Shown piece after piece: positions 57,272-64,000 of a DNA stretch of 64,000 nt (positions are counted from its first letter, which is position 1; each line of letters starts with the position of its first letter). This stretch comes from Hyphomicrobiales bacterium. GTDB taxonomy: Bacteria > Pseudomonadota > Alphaproteobacteria > SPJN01. Position numbers and translations under genes: made by a program. The notes under the pieces were generated by a model, which saw nothing but the letters and a program-made list of their open reading frames with translations, did not search any database and was not told where the DNA came from. The stretch is from positions 1 through 64,000 of the forward strand of contig SPJN01000003.1 of assembly GCA_006844605.1 (NCBI GenBank), given 5' to 3'.

Positions 57272-59155
57272 ATGGGCATTGAGCTCGCAATTTCACCGCA
57301 GATGATCATCGCCTTTCTTGTGATTGGCGTTGGCATATTGGCCTATGCGCTTGAATGGGCATCGCTGGAACTTACCAGCGTGGGCATTATCGGTGCCTTG
57401 TTGCTGCTATTCTATCTGTTCCCTGTTATGGGCCCGGATGGTGTAACCAATCTGCTATCGCCTGATTCCATATTGTCAGGCTTTGCCCACCCTGCCTTGT
57501 TGACTGTCTTGGCCCTGTTGGTGCTGGGTCAGGGGCTTTACCAGTCAGGCGCGCTTGAAGGGCCGGCCCACCGCCTGATGCTGTTGTCCAAGGGACGCCC
57601 CCGCATTGTGGTTGCTGTCAGCCTTGCCATTGTTATGGTGGTCAGTGCGGTGATGAACAACACGCCCGTGGTGGTGATGTTCATACCGATTATGTCGGCG
57701 CTGGCTGACCGTCTGCGCCGGTCCAAAAGCAAGGTGATGATCCCCCTTAGCTACATCGCTGTACTGGGTGGGATGACAACCCTGATCGGGTCATCAACAA
57801 ATTTGTTGGTTGCCGGGACCGCCCACAGTTTGGGGCAGCCGGATATCGGCTTTTTTGAATTTTTTATTCCCGGCAGTTTGCTGGCGGTCGTCGGCGCAGC
57901 CTATGTCGGGTTGGTGCTGCCTCGCATTTTGCCAGATCGCGCCTCCACCACGCGCGAGTTGATCGGCGCCGATGGTAAGCAGTTCATTGCCCAGATCGAA
58001 ATCACACGTGACCACCCCCTGCGCGGCAAATCTACTGTCGCAGGCATGTTCAAATCCCTGCCCGACATGACTGTTCGCATGATCCAACGGCGTGAACAGG
58101 CACTGTTGCCGCCATTTGATGATGTCACATTGCTGGCAGGCGACGTCGTTATTGTTGCAGCAACGCGTAAGGCGCTGGAGGCCGTATTGTCATCTAACCC
58201 TGACATGCTTGGCGATGTGGTTGAGGAAGCAGCCTCCCTCTCCCAAACAGGTCTGTTCGGTGATGACGAAGATGACGAACAGGGCAACCGCAACGAAGAA
58301 CGCATTATGGCCGAAGTTGTGATCGCGCCGGCATCACGCCTGATTGGGCGCACACTCGAAATGATCGGGATGCGCTATCAAACCGGTACGATTGTGTTGG
58401 GTGTGCAGCGTCGTAGCCGCATGTATCGCACAAACATGAATGACATCCGGCTTGAGGCCGGCGATGTCCTGTTGTTGCTTGGCAAGCGCAGCAACATTCG
58501 TGGCTTGCGCGGCAACAAGGATTTGTTGTTGCTTGAATGGTCAACATCGGCCCTGCCCTCGCATGAGCTTGCCAACCGCGCCATGCTTATATTCGGCGGC
58601 GTTGTGATCGCTGCCGCAACCGGCCTTGTGCCTATCGTTATTGCCTCGCTAATCGGCGCAGGTCTGATGATCGCGACAGGCTGCCTGAATGTCCGGCAGG
58701 CAAGCCGCGCCATTGATCGGCGCATTTTCCTGATCGTTGCCGCCGCGCTGGCCATGGGGGCCGCGCTTGACGCTACGGGCGGGGCAAGTTTCCTGGCGCA
58801 TGGCTTGACAGATCTGCTTGAAGGGATGCCGCTGGGTGTTATTTTGTCGGCATTTTTCCTGTTGATCGCGATTATGACCAACCTGTTGTCCAACAACGCA
58901 ACAGCGGTTTTGTTCACACCCATTGCCATTTCAATGGCCGAAACCTTGCAGGTTGACCCCCGCATGTTCATTTTTGCGGTGATATTCGCCGCCAATTGCT
59001 CATTCGCGACGCCAATGGCCTACCAGACCAATTTGCTGGTCATGGGGCCGGGCCACCATACATTTTCTGATTATATGAAGGGCGGCGTCCCCCTTATTAT
59101 CCTGTTATGGCTGACATATTCCCTTTTTGCGCCATATTATTATGGTGCACTGTAA
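57272..59155 (+). CDS. SLC13-family permease with RCK_C/TrkA-C domains
   Basis: A 627-residue ion transporter of the DASS/SLC13 and ArsB-like fold, with membrane blocks at both ends and a cytoplasmic centre of two RCK_C-type domains (about residues 215-295 and 345-425). NNTPVVVMFIPIM and the repeated NNATAVLFTPIA are the internally duplicated SNT-like signatures, and GSSTNLLVAG lies between them. Relatives carry sulfate, dicarboxylates or other anions; the substrate here is unknown. I start at ATG 57272; GTG 57260, right beside the Shine-Dalgarno, is the alternative. Its leader folds over the binding site. Confidence 0.87.
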   Translation: MGIELAISPQMIIAFLVIGVGILAYALEWASLELTSVGIIGALLLLFYLFPVMGPDGVTNLLSPDSILSGFAHPALLTVLALLVLGQGLYQSGALEGPAHRLMLLSKGRPRIVVAVSLAIVMVVSAVMNNTPVVVMFIPIMSALADRLRRSKSKVMIPLSYIAVLGGMTTLIGSSTNLLVAGTAHSLGQPDIGFFEFFIPGSLLAVVGAAYVGLVLPRILPDRASTTRELIGADGKQFIAQIEITRDHPLRGKSTVAGMFKSLPDMTVRMIQRREQALLPPFDDVTLLAGDVVIVAATRKALEAVLSSNPDMLGDVVEEAASLSQTGLFGDDEDDEQGNRNEERIMAEVVIAPASRLIGRTLEMIGMRYQTGTIVLGVQRRSRMYRTNMNDIRLEAGDVLLLLGKRSNIRGLRGNKDLLLLEWSTSALPSHELANRAMLIFGGVVIAAATGLVPIVIASLIGAGLMIATGCLNVRQASRAIDRRIFLIVAAALAMGAALDATGGASFLAHGLTDLLEGMPLGVILSAFFLLIAIMTNLLSNNATAVLFTPIAISMAETLQVDPRMFIFAVIFAANCSFATPMAYQTNLLVMGPGHHTFSDYMKGGVPLIILLWLTYSLFAPYYYGAL

Positions 59156-59202
59156 GCTACGGCCAACATGCGCCACCTAGTAATTGATAGAAAGACAGAT
59201 CA

Positions 59203-60000
59203 GTGAAAGACAATCCGGTCAGCTTTCCACAGTTTTACCTGACAGCGCCCCAGCCCTGTCCCTATCTGCCTGACCGGGTGGAACAGAAGATTTTCACGCC
59301 AGTGAACGGCCAAAACGCTGAAGCCATTCACGACGTATTGTCAGAGGGCGGTTTTCGTCGCAGCCATCATATCCTGTATCGGCCCCATTGTGCCGGTTGC
59401 ACAGCGTGCCAATCAATTCGTGTGTTGGCAGACGAGTTCACCCCTACACGCAGCCAACGACGCATCATGCGTATGAATGAGGATTTGATTGTTAAGGAGC
59501 GGCCCGCAGAAGCGACTGCTGAACAATTTGCCCTGATGGCGCATTACCTGGATGAACGGCACAAGCATGGCGGCATGGACGACATGACCGCCGAAGATTT
59601 TCGGGTCATGATTGATGGCTCCCCCATTGACACAGTCTTGGTTGAATATCGCGTACCAAACCATATTCCCCCTGCCAATGCGGATGCCGCAACCGTCAGC
59701 CGGCCCCAGGACGACAAGGACCGGCTAATCGGCGTTGCCCTGTGTGACAGGATGGGCACGGGCTGGTCGATGGTTTACAGCTTTTTCGACCCCGATGAAT
59801 CAAAACGATCATTAGGGACATTTATGATTCTGGATCGAATTATGAATGCACAGGAACATGGCAAGCCGCACATCTATCTTGGCTTCTATGTCGAAGATTG
59901 CCGGAAAATGGCCTATAAGATGAAATACCAACCAGCAGAATTATGGGACGGCAATGACTGGGTCCCCTGTGGTGATCAAGCCAATGATTGCAACGACTGA
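59203..60000 (+). CDS. bpt: Aspartate/glutamate leucyltransferase (arginyltransferase family)
   Basis: Bpt adds leucine from Leu-tRNA to proteins with N-terminal Asp or Glu, marking them for ClpAP degradation. The 265 residues begin with the N-terminal CPYLPDRVEQKIF, then HCAGCTACQSIRV with Cys residues, LDERHKHGGMDDM, the GNAT-like core SMVYSFFDPDESKRSLGTFMILDRI (in pieces) and YLGFYVEDCRKMAYK. GTG 59203 is the probable start. The gene is not functionally linked to its neighbours. Confidence 0.93.
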   Translation: MKDNPVSFPQFYLTAPQPCPYLPDRVEQKIFTPVNGQNAEAIHDVLSEGGFRRSHHILYRPHCAGCTACQSIRVLADEFTPTRSQRRIMRMNEDLIVKERPAEATAEQFALMAHYLDERHKHGGMDDMTAEDFRVMIDGSPIDTVLVEYRVPNHIPPANADAATVSRPQDDKDRLIGVALCDRMGTGWSMVYSFFDPDESKRSLGTFMILDRIMNAQEHGKPHIYLGFYVEDCRKMAYKMKYQPAELWDGNDWVPCGDQANDCND

Positions 60001-60047
60001 CCCACCCGCCTAAAGTCCGCGCAGAAATGACGTTATCCAGACAAAAC

Positions 60048-60062
60048 AAGGCAAGGCAAGGC
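60048..60062 (+). repeat. Triple AAGGC repeat in the dctP ribosome binding region
   Basis: AAGGC occurs three times in tandem immediately upstream of ATG 60069. Each unit contains a Shine-Dalgarno-like AAGG; the last (60058-60061) is seven bases from the start. Copy-number change could tune translation. Confidence 0.5.
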
Positions 60063-60068
60063 AAACCA

Positions 60069-61175
60069 ATGACCAAGCTTAAAAGACGCGATATTTTGAA
60101 GGGGGCCGCACTGGGCGGTGCCGCCGGACTGGCTGTTGCCAGCACATTGCCTGCCCCTGCCTATGCCAAGGGTCGCCAAAAGCTGAAAATGGTGACCACA
60201 TGGCCGAAAAATTATCCCGGCTTGGGCATGATGGCTGAACGAACCGCCAAGCGCATCAAGGACATGACAGAGGGGCGTATTGATGTCCGTGTTTATGGCG
60301 CGGGTGAATTGGTGCCCCCATTTGAATGTTTTGATGCCGTCGCCAACGGCACAGCCGATATGTATCACGGTGCTGAATATTACTGGCAGGGCAAGTCCAA
60401 GGGCTTCAACTTCTTTACTGCCGTACCATTCGGATTAAGCGCGACTGAAATGAACGCATGGGTGTTTCATGGCGGTGGTCAGGAATTGTGGGACAAGCTA
60501 TCAGCGCGGTTCGGCATCAAGGCATTTTCTGCCGGGAATACGGGCGTTCAAATGGGCGGCTGGTTCCGCAAACCGATTACAAGCCTTGAAGACTTCAAGG
60601 GATTGAAAATCCGTATGCCCGGTTTGGGTGGCGAAGTTTACCGCCGCTTGGGCGCTGCTGCCGTTGCCCTGCCGGGCGGCGAGATTTTTCCGGCGCTGCA
60701 ATCAGGGGCAATTGACGCCACCGAATGGGTCGGGCCGTGGAACGACATGGCCTTTGGATTCTATAAGGTCGCCAAATATTATTCTTGGCCGGGCTTTCAT
60801 GAACCGGGATCAACCCTTGCGCTAGGCATCAATCTGGATGTCTGGAATGAATTCAGCAAGGCCGACAAGGTGATGATCGAAACCGCCTGCAAGGCAGAGG
60901 ACAATTACTCCCTTGCCGAATATAACATGCTGAATGGCCGCTCCTTAAAACAGTTGATCGAAAAGCATGATGTGCAGCTGATGCGTATGCCTGATGAGGC
61001 GCTGGCCAAAATCGGTGAGATTTCCGGGCAGGTCTTACGCGAAGCTGCCGCTGAAAGCACAGAAGTAAATGACATCTATCAGTCATTTATGGCAGCTCGC
61101 GGCGAAGTTTCCGAATGGTCCCGCATTTCCGACCAAGCCTATTGGGAAGCACGCGGCCTTCCCTATAACTTTTAG
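60069..61175 (+). CDS. dctP: TRAP transporter substrate-binding protein DctP (keto-acid TakP type)
   Basis: A 368-residue periplasmic binding protein. The signal peptide carries a twin-arginine motif KRRDILK and a hydrophobic stretch ending PAYAK, so Tat export is likely. The mature part has TTWPKNYPGLGMMAER, GAGELVPPFECFDAV, the substrate Arg region GLKIRMPGLGGEVYRRLG and ATEWVGPWNDMAFG, close to TakP, which binds 2-oxo acids or similar. I chose ATG 60069; the frame reaches back to 59988 but would overlap bpt. dctQ and dctM follow. Confidence 0.93.
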   Translation: MTKLKRRDILKGAALGGAAGLAVASTLPAPAYAKGRQKLKMVTTWPKNYPGLGMMAERTAKRIKDMTEGRIDVRVYGAGELVPPFECFDAVANGTADMYHGAEYYWQGKSKGFNFFTAVPFGLSATEMNAWVFHGGGQELWDKLSARFGIKAFSAGNTGVQMGGWFRKPITSLEDFKGLKIRMPGLGGEVYRRLGAAAVALPGGEIFPALQSGAIDATEWVGPWNDMAFGFYKVAKYYSWPGFHEPGSTLALGINLDVWNEFSKADKVMIETACKAEDNYSLAEYNMLNGRSLKQLIEKHDVQLMRMPDEALAKIGEISGQVLREAAAESTEVNDIYQSFMAARGEVSEWSRISDQAYWEARGLPYNF

Positions 61176-61185
61176 GGGTTAAGTT

Positions 61186-61728
61186 GTGGGGGCGCTGCTG
61201 CAAAAAATCAGCAACGGACTTGATCTGTTTGCCGACGTGACGGGCCGCAGCCTTGCCTGGCTGACGCTGTTTATGGCGTTGCTGCAATTCACCTTGGTTG
61301 TGTTGCGCTATGTATTCGGCATTGGGTCAATCTTTATGCAGGAAGGCATGATCTATATGCATGCCACATTGTTCATGGCTGCTGCTGCCTACACGCTGCG
61401 CCATAACGGGCATGTACGTGTTGATGTGTTTTATCGCGACGCGGCCCCACGTCGTAAAGCGTTGATCAATCTTTTGGGCAGCCTGTTTTTGCTTGCCCCG
61501 TTTTGCATCGTCATCCTGATCTATAGCTGGGATTATGTCAGTGCATCATGGGAAATCCTTGAAGGGTCGAAAGAAACCAGCGGCATTCACGGCATCTATT
61601 TATTGAAAAGTGTCATCATCCTGTTCGCTGGGTTGGTCTTGATACAAGGCCTGTCACAGGCCTGCCATTCCGTGCTGGTTCTGCTAGGGCTTGAGCAATT
61701 TGATGAAGAAGAAAGCCCTGATTTCTGA
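61186..61728 (+). CDS. dctQ: TRAP transporter small permease DctQ
   Basis: A 180-residue membrane protein with four hydrophobic segments, including FMALLQFTLVVLRYVFG and EGMIYMHATLFMAAAAYTLRHNGHVRVDVFY (in pieces), the hallmark of TRAP small subunits. It bridges DctP and DctM in the symporter. Start is GTG 61186 with AGGGG upstream, 11 bases after dctP. Its stop overlaps the dctM start by one base (TGATG), implying coupled translation. Confidence 0.9.
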   Translation: MGALLQKISNGLDLFADVTGRSLAWLTLFMALLQFTLVVLRYVFGIGSIFMQEGMIYMHATLFMAAAAYTLRHNGHVRVDVFYRDAAPRRKALINLLGSLFLLAPFCIVILIYSWDYVSASWEILEGSKETSGIHGIYLLKSVIILFAGLVLIQGLSQACHSVLVLLGLEQFDEEESPDF

Positions 61729-63296
61729 TGGAACTTTATGAGATTTTAAATCTGGGCATGTTCGCCGCGGCATGCATTTTGCTGCTGCTGGGCTATCCTG
61801 TTGCCTTTACCCTTGCTGGTGTTGGCCTCGCCTTTGCACTAATCGGTGTCGCCGTTGGTGAGTTTGATATGCGCGATTTGGGTGCCTTGCCCCTGCGCAT
61901 ATTCGGCAATATGACTAATGAAGTGCTGATCGCGGTCCCCTTGTTTGTCTTTATGGGCGTCATGCTGGAACGGTCAAAAGTCGCAGAGGAGCTGCTAGAG
62001 GCTATGGGCCGCCTGTTTGGCCAGCTACGTGGCGGACTGGGCCTAAGCGTGACAATCGTTGGTGCTTTGCTTGCTGCCTCGACCGGGATTGTCGGGGCGA
62101 CAGTGGTAACAATGGGCATGATCTCGCTACCCACAATGTTGAAGCGTGGCTACGATCCCAAGCTCGCCACCGGCGCGATCAGCGCAGCAGGCACGTTGGG
62201 GCAGATTATCCCCCCATCAATCGTGCTTGTCTTGCTTGGCGATGTAATCTCTACCGGTTATCAGCAGGCGCAATTGGAACAGGGCATTTTTTCGCCTGAA
62301 ACGATGTCGGTTGGCGACCTGTTTGCAGGCGCACTTGTTCCCGGCTTAATGCTTGTCGGGCTTTATATGAGCTATCAGGTTATGATGGCGATATTCCGTC
62401 CCGACAGCTCGCCCGCGCTACCTGCCGACGATATTACGGTAGAGGATGCCTTTGCCAAGGCGATTAAGGCATTGATTCCACCGATTGTGTTGATCGTGGC
62501 CGTTCTCGGCTCCATCCTCGCCGGCATTGCGACCCCGACAGAGGCTGCCGCCGTTGGTGCAATGGGTGCGTTACTATTGGCGGCTTTTCGGCTGGACCAC
62601 CACAATCATCTGCCCATCTATGGCGCTGGCATTGGCCTTATCCTACTGCTGGTCCTGACCAATATGCTCGACCTGCGAATTGGCCGTGACGAGGTTAGCG
62701 GCATGGAACGTGCGGGGATGATTCTGGCCTATGTCAGCTGTGCATTGATGGTTGGCGGCGTGCTTATAGCGGCAATGCGCATATATCGAACGGGCGTTTT
62801 AAGCTCAGTCATGCAGTCCACAACACAAGTCACATCGATGGTTTTTGTTATTTTGATCGGCGCCAGCCTGTTCAGCCTCGTCTTCCGGGGCTTGGGCGGT
62901 GATGACACAGTACGGGATTTGTTGACGGACATGCCCGGCGGTGAATGGGGCGCGATTGCCATCGTCATGCTGGTCATGTTCATTCTGGGTTTCTTTCTGG
63001 ACTTTATCGAAATCACATTTGTGGTCGTGCCGATTGTGGCCCCGGTTCTATTGCAGATGGATATTAATCCGGTTTGGCTGGGCGTTATGATGGCGATCAA
63101 TCTACAAACCAGTTTCCTGACACCACCATTCGGCTTTGCCCTGTTTTATCTACGTGGTGTCGCGCCGCCTGAAATTCCGACCAGCACAATTTACAAGGGG
63201 GTTATTCCCTTTGTCTTGATCCAAATCCTCGCGCTGGGACTATTGGCCCTGTTCCCCGAGATTGCCACGACCCTGCCCGATCTGCTATTTGGCTGA
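61728..63296 (+). CDS. dctM: TRAP transporter large permease DctM
   Basis: A 522-residue multi-spanning protein forming the sodium-driven transport channel with DctQ. It shows LLGYPVAFTLAGVGLAFALIG, FVFMGVMLERSKVAEELLEAMGRLFGQLRGGL (in pieces), ASTGIVGATVVTMG, GTLGQIIPPSIVLVLLGDV and the C-terminal FLTPPFGFALFYLRGVAP. A mid-protein insert around residues 300-360 adds extra membrane segments compared with classical DctM of about 430 residues, as in the TakP-linked form. hisI follows 23 bases later. Confidence 0.93.
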   Translation: MELYEILNLGMFAAACILLLLGYPVAFTLAGVGLAFALIGVAVGEFDMRDLGALPLRIFGNMTNEVLIAVPLFVFMGVMLERSKVAEELLEAMGRLFGQLRGGLGLSVTIVGALLAASTGIVGATVVTMGMISLPTMLKRGYDPKLATGAISAAGTLGQIIPPSIVLVLLGDVISTGYQQAQLEQGIFSPETMSVGDLFAGALVPGLMLVGLYMSYQVMMAIFRPDSSPALPADDITVEDAFAKAIKALIPPIVLIVAVLGSILAGIATPTEAAAVGAMGALLLAAFRLDHHNHLPIYGAGIGLILLLVLTNMLDLRIGRDEVSGMERAGMILAYVSCALMVGGVLIAAMRIYRTGVLSSVMQSTTQVTSMVFVILIGASLFSLVFRGLGGDDTVRDLLTDMPGGEWGAIAIVMLVMFILGFFLDFIEITFVVVPIVAPVLLQMDINPVWLGVMMAINLQTSFLTPPFGFALFYLRGVAPPEIPTSTIYKGVIPFVLIQILALGLLALFPEIATTLPDLLFG

Positions 63297-63319
63297 TCGA
63301 ACAAGTAAAGGACAGGCTG

Positions 63320-63748
63320 ATGGCCACGTTTCCAAATGTAGAGGCAGCCCTGACTGCCATTAAGTTTAATGCCGACGGCATGGTTCCGGCCATTGCCCAG
63401 CAGTTCGACACGGGCGAAGTGTTGATGCTGGCCTGGGCAAACGAAGCGGCCATCCGCGACTGTTTTGAAAGCGGACGGGCTTGTTACTGGTCACGATCGC
63501 GGGATGAGTTGTGGCGCAAGGGCGATAGCTCAGGCAATACGCAAAAACTGATAGATTTCCGCATAGATTGTGATGGCGACACGGTTCTGATGTTGGTTGA
63601 TCAAAAAGGCCCCGCCTGTCACACGGATCGTCCCAACTGCTTTTTCACCAGCTATCTCACGAATCCCGCGACTGAACTGACGACCCCAATGGACAAGGGC
63701 ACAACGGCCCGCCCCGACTGGCGTGCAGGAGTGACCGATGCAGATTGA
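63320..63748 (+). CDS. hisI: Phosphoribosyl-AMP cyclohydrolase
   Basis: HisI opens the purine ring of phosphoribosyl-AMP, the third step of histidine synthesis, with zinc. The 142 residues have VLMLAWANEAAI, ACYWSRSRDELWRKGDSSG, DCDGDTVLMLVDQKGPACHT and the zinc cysteines in the CHTDRPNCFF region. It is a free-standing HisI without the HisE domain, as in many alphaproteobacteria. It overlaps the next start by 11 bases. Confidence 0.95.
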   Translation: MATFPNVEAALTAIKFNADGMVPAIAQQFDTGEVLMLAWANEAAIRDCFESGRACYWSRSRDELWRKGDSSGNTQKLIDFRIDCDGDTVLMLVDQKGPACHTDRPNCFFTSYLTNPATELTTPMDKGTTARPDWRAGVTDAD

Positions 63749-64000
63749 TGAGTTGATTGAAAATTTCACCCTGTTTGATGATTGGGAAGATCGCTATCGC
63801 TATATCATCGAATTGGGCAAGGCATTACCCACGATGGATGAGGCGTTGAAAACCCCAGACAGCAAGGTCGAAGGCTGCACCAGTCAGGTCTGGTTTGTCG
63901 CGTCACCTGCAACCGATGACAATGGCAAAACAGTGCTGCATTTTATTGGCGATTCAGACGCTCATATCGTGCGCGGCCTGATCGCCATTCTGTTTGCTAT
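63738..64000 (+). CDS. sufE: Cysteine desulfuration protein SufE (partial)
   Basis: The frame from ATG 63738 is open to the right edge, giving 87 residues. It begins MQIDELIENFTLFDDWEDRY and continues with YIIELGKALP and KVEGCTSQVWF, where Cys is the persulfide acceptor of SufE. SufE takes sulfur from SufS for Fe-S cluster assembly. The ATG overlaps the hisI end by 11 bases in another frame. The C-terminal part lies outside the window. Confidence 0.9.
   Translation, partial: MQIDELIENFTLFDDWEDRYRYIIELGKALPTMDEALKTPDSKVEGCTSQVWFVASPATDDNGKTVLHFIGDSDAHIVRGLIAILFA

Overview
The window looks like ordinary, gene-dense chromosome from a free-living, probably aerobic and marine alphaproteobacterium. 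The evidence is the combination of 5-aminolevulinate synthase (C4 heme pathway), the nrdR-ribD-ribE-ribBX-ribH-nusB-thiL order, the rlpA-dacC-tmk-holB-metG-tatD block, aspartate/glutamate leucyltransferase, and a keto-acid-type TRAP transporter. Base composition is moderate and even. A SAR116 or Rhodospirillales-like source is plausible but cannot be proven from this sequence. I see no phage, insertion sequence, CRISPR array or genomic island.

Layout. 0-9 kb: end of an outer-membrane barrel gene, a UDP-glucuronate-epimerase-like gene, an alanine/glycine:cation symporter, a TonB-dependent receptor, a hydratase-fold protein, a crotonase and a soluble lytic transglycosylase. 9-20 kb: dapA, smpB, a molybdopterin oxidoreductase, a GFA protein, family-5 uracil-DNA glycosylase, folK, rpoZ, the single RSH (p)ppGpp enzyme, pyrE, then a racemase / phosphatase / hydroxyacid-dehydrogenase trio. 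19-21 kb: bacterioferritin with its [2Fe-2S] ferredoxin under a Fur-like operator, and tRNA-Ser(UGA). 21.5-29.7 kb: one tightly overlapping plus-strand run for peptidoglycan (mltB, rlpA, dacC), then tmk, holB, metG, tatD and a metallohydrolase. 29.7-34.1 kb: divergent biotin genes (bioFD and bioBA). 36-46 kb: mazG against the long minus-strand riboflavin/thiamine/glycine/heme run. 46-53 kb: glutaryl-CoA dehydrogenase, GDPD, and valine-degradation genes with an embedded polysaccharide flippase. 52.6-64 kb: hemB, penicillin acylase, flavin reductase, RDD, an SLC13/RCK permease, bpt, TRAP dctPQM, hisI and the start of sufE.

The most notable signal is architectural. A 361-bp gene-free gap at 35.6-36.0 kb contains a 28-bp dif-like XerC/XerD site. 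Every GGGNAGGG (KOPS-type) octamer I could find points toward it: 11 of 11 on the plus strand to the left and 6 of 6 on the minus strand to the right. Gene orientation also converges on it. I therefore infer that the window spans the chromosome dimer-resolution site and replication terminus.

A second notable signal is the leader of the SLC13/RCK permease (57.19-57.27 kb). Two copies of a 9-mer can form alternative helices with the start region, and one of these buries the Shine-Dalgarno sequence, as in a translational switch. Smaller observations are a hairpin over the ribosome binding site of the TonB receptor gene, a Fur-like box over the bfd promoter, loss of the zinc cysteines in the RibA half of RibBX, and a changed ferroxidase ligand in bacterioferritin.
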